DNA from: Planomicrobium sp. YIM 101495
GTDB lineage: Bacteria; Bacillota; Bacilli; Bacillales_A; Planococcaceae
Direction of reading: 5' to 3'
Length of the DNA: 64,000 nt
Assembly: GCF_009707665.1 (NCBI RefSeq)
Contig: NZ_WLZW01000001.1
Span: 186,001-250,000, forward strand
Shown here piece after piece: positions 17,453 through 26,718 of this stretch. A program made the position numbers and the translations under genes. Numbering within the stretch: the stretch's first letter is position 1; each line of letters starts with the position of its first letter. Below the pieces are notes generated by a model. That model made no database searches. It worked only from the letters and a program-made list of their open reading frames with translations, and was not told where the DNA came from.

Positions 17453-19198
17453 ATGGCGAAAGGCAATATGATTATCGTCGGAGGCGGACTCGCAGGCTTA
17501 ATGGCAGCGATCAAGGGCGCCGAATCAGGCGTTCCCGTCGATTTATTTTCAATCGTTCCAGTGAAACGTTCCCACTCTGTGTGTGCGCAAGGCGGGATCA
17601 ACGGAGCGGTTAATACAAAAGGTGAAGGGGATTCCCCTGCAATTCACTTGGATGACACTGTTTACGGCGGTGACTTCCTAGCGAACCAAAAACCGGTTAA
17701 AGCAATGACAGACGCTGCTCCGGGAATCATCAACCTTCTTGACCGGATGGGCGTCATGTTCAACCGTACACCTGAAGGATTGCTTGACTTCCGCCGGTTC
17801 GGTGGAACAATGCACCACAGAACGGCATTCGCTGGCGCAACAACTGGTCAGCAACTTCTGTATGCACTTGACGAGCAAGTACGCCGTCAGGAAGCGAACG
17901 GCCTCGTCACGAAATACGAAGGCTGGGAATTCCTTGGCCTCGTACTGGACGACAACGGTGTCGCAAGAGGGATCACAGCACAGAACTTGACGACAATGGA
18001 AATCCGCGCATTCCGCGGTGACGCTGTCATCATGGCTACTGGTGGACCGGGGATCATCTTCGGTAAATCGACAAACTCGATTATCAACACCGGTTCTGCT
18101 GCTTCGATCGTTTATCAGCAAGGTGCATACTATGCGAACGGTGAGTTCATCCAAATCCACCCGACAGCGATTCCAGGGGACGACAAGCTGCGTCTCATGT
18201 CTGAATCAGCGCGTGGGGAAGGCGGACGTATCTGGACGTACAAAGACGGCAAACCTTGGTATTTCCTTGAAGAGAAATATCCGAAGTACGGAAACCTTGT
18301 ACCACGTGATATCGCGACACGTGAAATTTTCGATGTGTGTGTCAACCAGAAGCTTGGCATCAATGGGGAGAACATGGTCTACCTTGACCTTTCCCACAAA
18401 GATCCGAAAGAATTGGACATCAAACTCGGTGGCATCATTGAGATTTATGAAAAATTCACTGGGGACGACCCACGTAAAGTACCGATGAAGATCTTCCCGG
18501 CAGTTCACTATTCAATGGGTGGCCTATGGGTCGACGATCATCAAATGACAAGCATCCCTGGCGTACTTGCTGCAGGTGAGTGTGATTATTCACAGCACGG
18601 CGCGAACCGTCTTGGAGCGAACTCATTGCTTTCAGCGATCTTCGGCGGAATGGTTGCAGGACCATACGCGAAAGAATATATCAATGGCCTTGATGTGTTG
18701 GCAGAAGATCTTCCTTCAGACATCTTCGACCGCGCTGTCGCGGAAGAAGAGCGGAAATGGGAAGAGATCCTTGCGCTTAACGGTACGGAAAATGCGTACG
18801 TTCTTCACAAAGAGCTTGGTGAGTGGATGACAGACAACGTAACAGTTGTCCGTTATAACGACCGCCTTCAGAAGACGGATGAGAAGATCCAGGAATTGCT
18901 GCGCCGCTACGAAGATATCAACATCATCGACACGCAGCGTTGGAGCAACCAAGGAGCTATGTTCACACGTCAACTGAAAAATATGCTACATTTAGCACGG
19001 GTAATCACTATCGGTGCACTGAAACGTAACGAAAGCCGTGGGGCTCACTATAAACCGGATTTCCCAGAACGTAACGACGAAGAATTCTTGAAGACAACAA
19101 TGGCGAAATTCAATGGCTATGATGAACCGATCTTCCACTACGAAGAAGTCGACACATCGTTGGTTGAACCACGCAAACGTGATTATACTTCAAACTAA
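17453..19198 (+). CDS. sdhA: Succinate dehydrogenase flavoprotein subunit
   Basis: A 581-residue flavoprotein. The FAD-binding loop GGGLAGLMAAIKGAESG is at the N-terminus, the FAD-linking histidine region is SHSVCAQGGINGA, and the active site carries HPTAIPGDDKLRLMSESARGEGG. It oxidises succinate to fumarate in the TCA cycle and complex II. The ATG at 17453 follows AGAGGAG; a GTG at 17441 overlaps that site. Confidence 0.96.
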   Translation: MAKGNMIIVGGGLAGLMAAIKGAESGVPVDLFSIVPVKRSHSVCAQGGINGAVNTKGEGDSPAIHLDDTVYGGDFLANQKPVKAMTDAAPGIINLLDRMGVMFNRTPEGLLDFRRFGGTMHHRTAFAGATTGQQLLYALDEQVRRQEANGLVTKYEGWEFLGLVLDDNGVARGITAQNLTTMEIRAFRGDAVIMATGGPGIIFGKSTNSIINTGSAASIVYQQGAYYANGEFIQIHPTAIPGDDKLRLMSESARGEGGRIWTYKDGKPWYFLEEKYPKYGNLVPRDIATREIFDVCVNQKLGINGENMVYLDLSHKDPKELDIKLGGIIEIYEKFTGDDPRKVPMKIFPAVHYSMGGLWVDDHQMTSIPGVLAAGECDYSQHGANRLGANSLLSAIFGGMVAGPYAKEYINGLDVLAEDLPSDIFDRAVAEEERKWEEILALNGTENAYVLHKELGEWMTDNVTVVRYNDRLQKTDEKIQELLRRYEDINIIDTQRWSNQGAMFTRQLKNMLHLARVITIGALKRNESRGAHYKPDFPERNDEEFLKTTMAKFNGYDEPIFHYEEVDTSLVEPRKRDYTSN

Positions 19199-19218
19199 GA
19201 GGAAGGAGCTAACACGCA

Positions 19219-19986
19219 ATGGCCGAAGCAGCAAAAACGGTTACTCTAAAAGTAGAACGCCGGAATTCCACTGACGAAACGTCATATTGGGAAGAGTTCG
19301 AACTTCCTTACCGCCCGAATATGAACGTGATTTCCGCTTTGATGGAAATCCGTCGGAACCCAGTCAATAAAGAAGGTAAAAAAACGACGCCGATCACTTG
19401 GGACATGAACTGTCTTGAGGAAGTTTGTGGCGCTTGTTCAATGGTCATCAACGGCAAAGCACGCCAGTCTTGTACGGCACTTGTCGACCAATTGGAACAG
19501 CCGATCACACTTCAACCGATGAAAACATTCCCTGTTGTCCGCGATTTGATCGTAGATCGCAGCCGCATGTTCGATTCGTTGAAGAAAGTGAAAGCTTGGA
19601 TCCCGGTCGATGGCACGTACGAATTGGGCGAAGGCCCACGTATGCCAGAACGCAAACGCCAATGGGCTTACGAGCTTTCCAAATGTATGACTTGTGGTGT
19701 ATGTCTTGAAGCATGCCCGAACGTCAACGACAAATCCGATTTCATCGGTCCAGCTCCGCTTTCACAAGTTCGCTTGATGAACGCACACCCGACTGGCTCA
19801 ATGAACCGTGATGAGCGTCTGAACGCAATCATGGGCGAAGGCGGACTTGCCAGCTGTGGTAACTCACAGAACTGTGTAGAGTCTTGCCCGAAAGGCATTC
19901 CATTGACAACATCGATCGCAGCATTGAACCGTGAAACAACAGTTCAAATGTTCCGCAACTTCTTCGGAAGCGATCACGCAGTTTAA
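19219..19986 (+). CDS. sdhB: Succinate dehydrogenase iron-sulfur subunit
   Basis: A 255-residue protein with cysteines for three clusters: CLEEVCGACSMVINGKARQSC for [2Fe-2S], CMTCGVCLEACP and CGNSQNCVESCPKG for the [4Fe-4S]/[3Fe-4S] pair. It relays electrons from SdhA to SdhC. GAAGGAG precedes the ATG, and a strong terminator follows the stop. Confidence 0.96.
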   Translation: MAEAAKTVTLKVERRNSTDETSYWEEFELPYRPNMNVISALMEIRRNPVNKEGKKTTPITWDMNCLEEVCGACSMVINGKARQSCTALVDQLEQPITLQPMKTFPVVRDLIVDRSRMFDSLKKVKAWIPVDGTYELGEGPRMPERKRQWAYELSKCMTCGVCLEACPNVNDKSDFIGPAPLSQVRLMNAHPTGSMNRDERLNAIMGEGGLASCGNSQNCVESCPKGIPLTTSIAALNRETTVQMFRNFFGSDHAV

Positions 19987-20022
19987 TTACATCTGATGAG
20001 TGGCACTGCCATCGTCAGCCGG

Positions 20023-20066
20023 GCCGCCTTAGCGAAAACGATCCGTTTTCGTCGAGGCGGCTCTTT
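20023..20066 (+). terminator. sdhCAB terminator
   Basis: GCCGCCT pairs with AGGCGGC, and inside them CGAAAACG pairs with CGTTTTCG; TCTTTTC follows. Confidence 0.88.
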
Positions 20067-20136
20067 TCATTGCAAAAAAGCAATTTCGGGTCAGGTTTGC
20101 TATACTAAAAACAAAGGGCTTAAGAGGAGGATATTC

Positions 20137-20607
20137 ATGAGACAAAATTATATTGACGACTGGGAACGCTGGCAAGAGGAATTCAGTTTTTCTATTCCTG
20201 TGCACGTCCGTTTTTCGGACACGGATATGAACGGCCACTTGAGCAACACGGTGGCAGCGGTTTACTTTGAATATGCACGCATCGAATTCATCAAGCACCT
20301 CGGTGTCGGTGGAGATTGGTTATCCACAGACAGTGATGTCATGGCGGTAATCGCAGATCTGCAAGTCGACTTCATGCGTCAAGTGTACTTCGACGAGCAA
20401 TTGACGATTCATGTGAAAGTCGAATCGATCGGTAAGTCTTCAGCAGATGTCCACTATTTGGCGGTCAATGAAAAAGGTGAAGCATGCTTGACCGCAAGAA
20501 GTGCGCTCGTGCAAGCATCGAAGTCGACAGGGAGATCCGTCGCATGGTCTGAGAAAGAACGCAGCTTACTTGGCCACGGGACATTCGAGAAGGCGAATAC
20601 CCGGTAA
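20137..20607 (+). CDS. Acyl-CoA thioesterase, hot-dog fold (YsmA-like)
   Basis: A 156-residue 4-hydroxybenzoyl-CoA thioesterase-type protein. RFSDTDMNGHLSNTVAAVYFEYARIEFI is the catalytic helix pattern (Asp, GH, N, Y). The substrate is unknown. GAGGAGG precedes the ATG at 20137, and an extended -10 (TTGCTATACT, about 20097-20106) lies upstream. The location after sdhB matches ysmA; the germination regulator gene gerE that follows it in B. subtilis is absent here. Confidence 0.82.
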   Translation: MRQNYIDDWERWQEEFSFSIPVHVRFSDTDMNGHLSNTVAAVYFEYARIEFIKHLGVGGDWLSTDSDVMAVIADLQVDFMRQVYFDEQLTIHVKVESIGKSSADVHYLAVNEKGEACLTARSALVQASKSTGRSVAWSEKERSLLGHGTFEKANTR

Positions 20608-20675
20608 GTACTTGTTAGCTAAGTGCAAAAACGGCACTATTAGAAGTAGAAGACTACGGAGAAGGAGTTGGCTGC

Positions 20676-21128
20676 ATGGAAGAGCAGATGAATACAGGAA
20701 GCCACGACCCGAAGCACGTGGCGTTCATGGAGAAGGAATTGCGTTATGTTTCCGGTATCATCAAACAAAAAGGCCGGGAAATTCTCAACGATTACCGCAT
20801 CACACCGCCGCAATTCGTCGCCTTGCAGTGGCTATTCGAGCACGGGGAAATGACGATCGGTGAACTATCGAACAAAATGTATCTGGCATTCAGCACGACG
20901 ACGGACCTCGTCGACCGAATGGAGAAGAACAAGCTGGTGGTACGCGTCCGCGAGGAACAGGATCGCCGTGTCGTCCGCATCAAGCTGCTTCAAGAAGGCG
21001 AACGGATCATCGAAGAAGTGATTATCAAGCGCCAAGACTACTTGAACAATGTCCTGTCCAATTTCTCGAGTGAGGAAGTTGTACAATTTTCGGACCTGAT
21101 GGAAAAATTACATACGAATATGAAGTGA
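20676..21128 (+). CDS. MarR family regulator (YsmB-like)
   Basis: A 150-residue winged-helix regulator: EMTIGELSNKMYLAFSTTTDLVDRMEKNKLVVRVREEQDRRVVRIKL is the recognition helix and wing with the conserved DRR. The target genes are unknown. It lies just before racE, as in B. subtilis, with a GGAGAAGGAG site. Confidence 0.88.
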   Translation: MEEQMNTGSHDPKHVAFMEKELRYVSGIIKQKGREILNDYRITPPQFVALQWLFEHGEMTIGELSNKMYLAFSTTTDLVDRMEKNKLVVRVREEQDRRVVRIKLLQEGERIIEEVIIKRQDYLNNVLSNFSSEEVVQFSDLMEKLHTNMK

Positions 21129-21136
21129 GCGGGGCG

Positions 21137-21949
21137 ATGGCAATGAATGCGCCAATCGGTGTGATCGATTCCGGAGTGGGTGGCTTGACCGTCGCGAAGG
21201 CGATCATGGAACTGCTACCGGAAGAACAAATTTACTATATCGGCGACAACGCCCGCTGCCCGTACGGCCCAAGACCGCTGAAGCAAGTCCGCGTCTACAC
21301 GTGGCAAATGGCGGAAGCACTCGTCGAGAAGAATATCAAGCTGCTCGTCATCGCCTGCAATACGGCGACGGCTGCGGCGCTCGACTTCTTGCAGCGTCAA
21401 CTTCCGATCCCGGTGATCGGCGTCATCTCGCCGGGTGCACGTGCTGCCGTCAATGCATCCGCGACGAATGAGATTGCGGTGCTTGGTACGCTCGGCACGG
21501 TGAAGAGTGGTGCATATGAACAGGCGATCAAGTCGCTCGTGTCGTCCGCACATGTTGTGCAATTGGCCTGTCCCCGTTTTGTACCACTCGTGGAAAGTGG
21601 TGAGTACAAAGGAGACTTCGCGAAGCGTCTTGTTGAAGAGACACTTAGTCAACTTGAGACGAAGTCATTTGATACGGCAATTCTCGGCTGTACACACTAT
21701 CCGCTGCTGCAAGGGTTCATCGAAGAAGCACTCGGGCCGAATGTGCACGTATTATCTTCCGCTGAAGAGACGGCGAAGGAAGTGCAGGAGCGTTTGACGT
21801 TCAAGAGGAATTTGGCGGAACGGAAGAACAGACCGGAACACCGCTTCTATACAACGGGATCGACTGTCATATTCAAAGAAATTATCCAGGAATGGCTCGG
21901 AATCGAACAACCATTGATCGAGCCAATTCGATTTCAGGAGGAATTATGA
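21137..21949 (+). CDS. racE: Glutamate racemase
   Basis: A 270-residue cofactor-independent racemase that makes D-glutamate for peptidoglycan. The catalytic cysteine motifs VIACNTATAAA and LGCTHYPLL are present, with the N-terminal VIDSGVGGLTVAK. Start choice is between ATG 21137 and 21143; the frame also allows GTG 21125 overlapping the marR stop. gerM, which follows racE in B. subtilis, is absent. Confidence 0.93.
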   Translation: MAMNAPIGVIDSGVGGLTVAKAIMELLPEEQIYYIGDNARCPYGPRPLKQVRVYTWQMAEALVEKNIKLLVIACNTATAAALDFLQRQLPIPVIGVISPGARAAVNASATNEIAVLGTLGTVKSGAYEQAIKSLVSSAHVVQLACPRFVPLVESGEYKGDFAKRLVEETLSQLETKSFDTAILGCTHYPLLQGFIEEALGPNVHVLSSAEETAKEVQERLTFKRNLAERKNRPEHRFYTTGSTVIFKEIIQEWLGIEQPLIEPIRFQEEL

Positions 21950-21976
21950 ACAGTGTGAATCAGATGGAGGAATTCG

Positions 21977-22726
21977 ATGGAAAGATTTGATGGAAGAAAG
22001 ATTGATGAAATGCGTCCGGTCCAATTGGATACGGAATATTTGATTCACCCGGAAGGTTCGGTATTGATTACAGTGGGGAACACAAAAGTGATTTGTACCG
22101 CGACAATCGAAGACCGTGTACCTCCGTTTTTGCGTGGACAGAATAAAGGCTGGGTGACAGCTGAGTATTCAATGCTGCCACGTGCAACGAACAGCCGCAA
22201 CCAGCGTGAAGCGTCACGCGGGAAAATCGGCGGAAGAACAATGGAGATTCAGCGGCTGATCGGACGTGCACTTCGTTCTGTCGTAGATCTTGAGAAGCTC
22301 GGCGAACGAACACTTTGGATTGACTGTGACGTTATCCAAGCGGACGGCGGGACACGTACTGCATCGATTACAGGCGCTTTCGTCGCAATGGCGATGGCTG
22401 TCGGTAAACTGGATCTGCCAGTATTCCCGATCACCGATTATTTGGCAGCAGTAAGTGTCGGCAAGACGGCTGAGCAGGGAGTCGTGCTCGACTTGAACTA
22501 TGTGGAGGATTCTGCAGCAGATGTCGATATGAACCTTGTCATGACGGGTGCTGGACACTTCGTCGAATTGCAAGGAACGGGTGAGGAAGCGGTCTTCACA
22601 CGTGCTGAGCTGAACGACTTGCTGGACCTTGGAGAAATCGGCGTGCGCCGTCTCTTCGAACTACAGCGTGATGCGCTAGGCGATTTGGCACTTCGAATCG
22701 GCGAAGAAGGGAATTCGAATCTATGA
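21977..22726 (+). CDS. rph: Ribonuclease PH
   Basis: A 249-residue phosphorolytic 3'-5' exoribonuclease that trims tRNA 3' ends. Hallmarks are [50 protein letters not shown] and [27 protein letters not shown] precedes the ATG. Its stop overlaps the start of the next gene by 4 bases (ATGA), indicating translational coupling. Confidence 0.95.
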   Translation: MERFDGRKIDEMRPVQLDTEYLIHPEGSVLITVGNTKVICTATIEDRVPPFLRGQNKGWVTAEYSMLPRATNSRNQREASRGKIGGRTMEIQRLIGRALRSVVDLEKLGERTLWIDCDVIQADGGTRTASITGAFVAMAMAVGKLDLPVFPITDYLAAVSVGKTAEQGVVLDLNYVEDSAADVDMNLVMTGAGHFVELQGTGEEAVFTRAELNDLLDLGEIGVRRLFELQRDALGDLALRIGEEGNSNL

Positions 22727-23319
22727 AGCAGATTATCATCGCAACACAGAACAAAGGAAAAGCGAAAGATTTTGAAGCACTTTTCGGACCACTTGGTTAT
22801 GAGATCTTGACGCTCCAAGATATCGACAAGGAGCTGGATATCGAAGAAACGGGTGTGACATTCGAGGAAAATGCCATCCTGAAGGCGGAAGGCGTTGCAC
22901 AGATTCTAGGGAAGCCGGTCATTGCAGATGACAGCGGACTTGAGATCGACGCACTCGGTGGTGAGCCTGGAGTCTATTCAGCGCGCTATGCAGGCGGCGA
23001 GAAGAGCGACGAAGCGAATATCGATAAAGTCCTCGAGAAACTGGCTGGCATCCCGTCAGCGCAGCGTACAGCTCGTTTTCGCTGTGTGCTGGCTGTTGCA
23101 ATGCCGGGAATGGAGACAAAAACATTTTCGGGTTCTTGCGAAGGGATGATCCTTGATGCGCGCAAGGGTACGAACGGCTTCGGGTACGATCCGATTTTCT
23201 TCGTGCCGCGCATGGACCGCGCAATGGCGGAGCTGGCTCCAGAAGAAAAAGGGGCGATTTCCCACCGCGGGAATGCACTCCGTGAACTGCAGCAAAACAT
23301 GCCGGAAGCCCTCGCGTAA
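22723..23319 (+). CDS. XTP/dITP diphosphatase (RdgB/HAM1 family)
   Basis: A 198-residue house-cleaning pyrophosphatase that hydrolyses non-canonical purine NTPs. [16 protein letters not shown] at the N-terminus, [27 protein letters not shown] and [13 protein letters not shown] are diagnostic. It corresponds to ysnA after rph. The B. subtilis ysnB phosphodiesterase gene that would follow is not present here. Confidence 0.93.
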   Translation: MKQIIIATQNKGKAKDFEALFGPLGYEILTLQDIDKELDIEETGVTFEENAILKAEGVAQILGKPVIADDSGLEIDALGGEPGVYSARYAGGEKSDEANIDKVLEKLAGIPSAQRTARFRCVLAVAMPGMETKTFSGSCEGMILDARKGTNGFGYDPIFFVPRMDRAMAELAPEEKGAISHRGNALRELQQNMPEALA

Positions 23320-23348
23320 ATTCAATAGATAATTTTTTTGAAATAGCA

Positions 23349-23377
23349 TTGACTTTTACCGGAATGATTTCTATAAT
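23349..23377 (+). promoter_or_regulatory. tRNA-Arg promoter
   Basis: TTGACT (23349-23354), a 17-base spacer and TATAAT (23372-23377), about 77 bases upstream of the tRNA. Confidence 0.8.
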
Positions 23378-23453
23378 TAAAATTGTCTTTCTGAGACGAA
23401 ACGCACACGCGACCGAGCTTTCGGGAGCATGCGCAAGTCGATAAGAAAGCCTT

Positions 23454-23527
<74 letters not shown>

Positions 23528-23553
23528 TACAAAGAAATGAACGGAAACAGAGA

Positions 23554-23596
23554 AATCCCGCAAACGATGAAAAACATCGTTTGCGGGATTTTTTAT
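23554..23596 (+). terminator. tRNA-Arg terminator
   Basis: A perfect 16-base stem (AATCCCGCAAACGATG and its complement) over loop AAAAA, followed by TTTTT. Confidence 0.93.
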
Positions 23597-23754
23597 TTAT
23601 TGAGTGCTGGGAAAAGGAACGCACTTGACGTGTTTTCTTTCAGGGCAGAAAGGCAATGCCATAAAAAGATTCAGACGATAAGAAAAATATGGAAATCTGC
23701 TTATCAAACAGCTTATACTAAGGCTATCGACTAATTATTCTGAAGGAGAAGAAA

Positions 23755-24843
23755 ATGATGAAAAAACCTTTTAAGCTTGTGGCAGGATTGCTATTGCTAT
23801 CCTCCGTACCGCCGGCTGCTGTTTTGGCAGAAGCACCGGATCTTGAAAATGAAAAGAAATTGGAAATGCTTTCAACGAGCGCTGCTGAATTGCCGCCGCT
23901 GGATTTAGAGGAAGGTTATACGGATTTCACGGATGCGATGGGGACGCGTTATGCGCACGCTGTCTGGTTTATGGTGACAAACGGGTTTGCACAAGGGAAG
24001 ACGCCGACGTATTTCGGTGTGCATGAGCCGATTACACGAGTGGATGCAGCGGTGATTTTAGAGAACTATGCTCCTCTTTTTGATGTTTCTTCAAAAGAGT
24101 CTCCATTCACCGATGTTCCAGAACGGGCTCAAAAAGCAGTAAATACATTGTATTGGTACGGCATCGTTAATGGTAAGAGTCATACGCGGTTTGACTCCTA
24201 TTCGAATATTACACGCGGTGAAGCTGCCATTATGTTGTATATAGCACACGAAACGGATCTTCAGGATGTTGAATTGGACGAAGCGGCGGCTTTTTCAGAT
24301 GTTTCAGCCCGTTACCGCCATTCTGTAAAAGTCCTTACTGCTGCAGGAATCATTAAAGGAAAGAGTGATGGAAGATTTGGGACGAATGAGCTTTTGACGA
24401 GAGGGCAATTGGCTTTGATTCTCGAACGGATCTCAGAATTTAATGCACAGCTCGGTGAAAAGGATAGTGCGGATTATCCGATCGAAGATCAAGGCATATC
24501 AATTTCAACGGATAAAGCATCATATGATCTATCAGTTGACCGATATTTTATGATAATCCTAGAAAATAAAGCGGATTACGCATTCAGTCATCATCCGAAA
24601 TTCACGATGCAAAAGAAGGTGGATGGAGAATGGCATGAAGTTCCTTATCTTGGCGAGCTAGTTTATAATACTGGTTTTGGCTGGGTGGGACCGAACGAGA
24701 AGTATGAAGAACCTCAAGGTTTGGATAGGATGAGTTTTAGAGCTCCTCTGAAGAGTGGTGATTACCGGATTGTTCAGACTCTTTTCTCTTCTGAGGCTGA
24801 AATAATCGTTAAGATAGCTGCGCAATTCGAGATTGTAGAATAA
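23755..24843 (+). CDS. SLH-domain surface protein with Ig-like C-terminus
   Basis: A 362-residue exported protein. A signal peptide (MMKKPFKLVAGLLLLSSVPP... to about residue 25) is followed by three SLH repeats (about 55-100, 115-160, 178-222; motifs FTDAMGTRYAHAVWFMVTNG, FTDVPERAQKAVNTLYWYGI, FSDVSARYRHSVKVLTAAGI) that bind pyruvylated wall polymer. Residues 245-362 resemble the bacterial Ig-like domain found in secreted Firmicutes proteins (LENKADYAF, KVDGEWHEVP, LKSGDYRIVQ). Base composition is more AT-rich than its neighbours. AAGGAGAAG precedes the ATG. Function beyond wall attachment is unknown. Confidence 0.82.
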   Translation: MMKKPFKLVAGLLLLSSVPPAAVLAEAPDLENEKKLEMLSTSAAELPPLDLEEGYTDFTDAMGTRYAHAVWFMVTNGFAQGKTPTYFGVHEPITRVDAAVILENYAPLFDVSSKESPFTDVPERAQKAVNTLYWYGIVNGKSHTRFDSYSNITRGEAAIMLYIAHETDLQDVELDEAAAFSDVSARYRHSVKVLTAAGIIKGKSDGRFGTNELLTRGQLALILERISEFNAQLGEKDSADYPIEDQGISISTDKASYDLSVDRYFMIILENKADYAFSHHPKFTMQKKVDGEWHEVPYLGELVYNTGFGWVGPNEKYEEPQGLDRMSFRAPLKSGDYRIVQTLFSSEAEIIVKIAAQFEIVE

Positions 24844-24973
24844 GCGGGTTCCGGATTTCTCTTCCAAGTTGAAAGAGTCAAAGGGATTTAAGAATACTTC
24901 TTCCGATTCCGGGTAAACAGATAGGGAGTGCAATTGCACAATCCCAGAATCATATCCGAAAGGAAGAGATCTA

Positions 24974-25486
24974 ATGGCTAACACACAACCGAACAAACAC
25001 GAATCAATCGAATTGATCAAAGACTTGATCGGCGATATCGAGACGGCGATGCTGACGACCCATGCAGGGGAGCGGCTCGTGTCGCGTCCGATGCAGACGC
25101 AGGATATCGAATTTGACGGGGATCTTTGGTTCTTGACGGAAAAGGACACGGAAAAATACCTTGAAATTTTGGCGAATCCGGAAGTCAATGTGGCATACGT
25201 CGGGAAATCATATGTGTCGGTGAGCGGAACAGCACAGCCGATCGAAGACTTGGAGAAGAAAAAGAAATTATGGAACAAAGCATATGAAAAAATGCTGAAC
25301 ACGACATACGATGATCCGAACGTCATTTTGCTGAAAATCGATACGCACAGCGCCGAGTATTGGGAAACCGGGAACACGACGAAAGCGGTCAAATCGTTCC
25401 TTAAGAATATTGTCGGCAACGAAAGTGCGGACAATGGATCGAGCGACATGAACGACACCGTCGATCTTGACAATCCAGCACGCTGA
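24974..25486 (+). CDS. Pyridoxamine 5'-phosphate oxidase-fold stress protein
   Basis: A 170-residue split-barrel flavin-binding family protein, similar in pattern to general stress protein 26 (YdaG) of B. subtilis: LTTHAGERLVSRPMQTQDIEFDGDLWFLTEKDTEKY and NVAYVGKSYVSVSGTA. The family binds FMN or F420-like cofactors; a substrate is not known. GAAAGGAAGAG precedes the ATG. It stands alone with its own terminator. Confidence 0.82.
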   Translation: MANTQPNKHESIELIKDLIGDIETAMLTTHAGERLVSRPMQTQDIEFDGDLWFLTEKDTEKYLEILANPEVNVAYVGKSYVSVSGTAQPIEDLEKKKKLWNKAYEKMLNTTYDDPNVILLKIDTHSAEYWETGNTTKAVKSFLKNIVGNESADNGSSDMNDTVDLDNPAR

Positions 25487-25509
25487 ATCACTTCAAAATG
25501 AATCGGATG

Positions 25510-25551
25510 GACCGTGGTTGCCGAAATTAAACTCGGCATCTGCGGTCTTTT
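25510..25551 (+). terminator. Terminator after the stress-protein gene
   Basis: GACCG pairs with CGGTC and TGCCGA with TCGGCA in one interrupted stem, followed by TTTTAT. Confidence 0.75.
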
Positions 25552-25614
25552 ATCTTGCCATTAAGAAACTATTCAGTCATTCATCCGTATAATGGACTAA
25601 CGGAGGTGGTAAAA

Positions 25615-25914
25615 ATGCCGGTATGCGAAAACTGTCAATATGAATGGACTTGGAAACAGTCGATGAGAAGCATGGCAACGCTTGGACATGGCTATGAATG
25701 CCAGAACTGTTCCGCAAAACAATTTCCCACAAAACGAGCACGGACGCGTCATTTCCTAGTCACGATGCTGATTCCTCTATTCCTTATGTTCCAAGTATTC
25801 ACCGATTTCTCGCCAGCCATCGTTATGGCAGCAACACTCGTTCTTGGACTGATTCTCATTTTGATCATTCCATTTTATACTGAGGTCCAAAATGAAGACG
25901 AACCGCTCTGGTAA
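25615..25914 (+). CDS. Small CxxC-CxxC zinc-ribbon membrane protein
   Basis: A 99-residue protein: CENC near residue 4 and CQNC near residue 29 form a predicted zinc ribbon, followed by two hydrophobic helices (FLVTMLIPLFLMFQVF and IVMAATLVLGLILILII). It fits the cxxc_20_cxxc family of Firmicutes membrane proteins, of unknown function. The ATG at 25615 has a GGAGGTGG site; the longer open frame from 25555 lacks one. Confidence 0.72.
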   Translation: MPVCENCQYEWTWKQSMRSMATLGHGYECQNCSAKQFPTKRARTRHFLVTMLIPLFLMFQVFTDFSPAIVMAATLVLGLILILIIPFYTEVQNEDEPLW

Positions 25915-25916
25915 AA

Positions 25917-25953
25917 CTCCCTTTAGCCAACTGCGGCTGGAGGACTATTTTTT
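25917..25953 (+). terminator. Terminator after the zinc-ribbon protein gene
   Basis: CTCC...AGCC pairs with GGCT...GGAG over AACTGC, followed by TATTTTTT. Confidence 0.6.
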
Positions 25954-25991
25954 GTCGAAAAAGTGAATACAGTGAAAATAAATGAACGAAA

Positions 25992-26040
25992 AACATGAAC
26001 TCGGGTTCATGTTATTTACCGAATCGTGTTATTCTATAAT
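25992..26040 (+). promoter_or_regulatory. tetR promoter with palindromic operator
   Basis: AACATGAAC (25992-26000) and GTTCATGTT (26005-26013) form a perfect 9-base inverted repeat overlapping the expected -35, and TATAAT lies at 26035-26040. The palindrome is a likely operator for the TetR-type protein that follows. Confidence 0.6.
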
Positions 26041-26053
26041 CAGAGGTGAGAAT

Positions 26054-26680
26054 ATGGCTAGCACCGGACACGAAATGCTTTGCGGCCAGTTTCCTGCGGT
26101 ACCGAAACAGAAACGTTCACAGGAAAAGCGCCAAGCATTGCTTAAAAGTGGCCAGATTTTGTTCAGTGAAAAAGGGTATGAACATACGACTGCGAAGGAA
26201 ATTGCCGCCCACGCCCATGTGGCGATCGGGACCTTTTACCGCTATTTCTCCGATAAACGGCAACTGCTCATGGTCTTGATCGAAAACAAACTGTCGATCA
26301 TGATGCTGCCGGACTTTGAATGGGAGAAAGGCGAATTGGAACAACTGCTCGTGAACCGTTTGGAACGACATTACGGCAACGAGTCGTTCAAAGGGTTCCA
26401 GACATTGTTGCCGGAACTTGCGCACAGCGACCCGGAATTCGCCGAGCTGCTGGGGCAAGCGAAAGCCCGGATGCATTCGAATATGCTCCAATTTTTACGC
26501 AATTTGAAAACAGAAGCACGGGTATGGCCCGATCTGGATATCGAAATGATGGCTTTTGGCCTGTCAGCATTGCTCGAACGTTTTCATCAGTCGAAGCTTG
26601 CGGGAGATGATATCGAGTACCGGGAATTTGCAAAACTTTTTTGCCGAATGATTTTCCCTCCGAATGATAAGGCCAAGTGA
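26054..26680 (+). CDS. TetR family transcriptional regulator
   Basis: A 208-residue regulator. A Lys/Arg/Gln-rich N-terminal arm leads into the HTH (GQILFSEKGYEHTTAKEIAAHAHVAIGTFYRYFSDKRQLL, about residues 36-75); the rest is a helical ligand domain with no recognised specificity. The ATG at 26054 has an AGAGGTGAG site. The next gene, the Spx paralogue, starts 39 bases after the stop and may be co-transcribed and controlled by it. Confidence 0.82.
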   Translation: MASTGHEMLCGQFPAVPKQKRSQEKRQALLKSGQILFSEKGYEHTTAKEIAAHAHVAIGTFYRYFSDKRQLLMVLIENKLSIMMLPDFEWEKGELEQLLVNRLERHYGNESFKGFQTLLPELAHSDPEFAELLGQAKARMHSNMLQFLRNLKTEARVWPDLDIEMMAFGLSALLERFHQSKLAGDDIEYREFAKLFCRMIFPPNDKAK

Positions 26681-26718
26681 GTATTTTAGAAATACAAATC
26701 GAAAGGACAAGTGATTTG

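Noticed and set aside
24885-24916. SigB-type promoter (GATTTA...GGGTAA) before the stress-protein gene
   Set aside because: The spacing of 20 bases is too long for SigB, and the -35 is poor.
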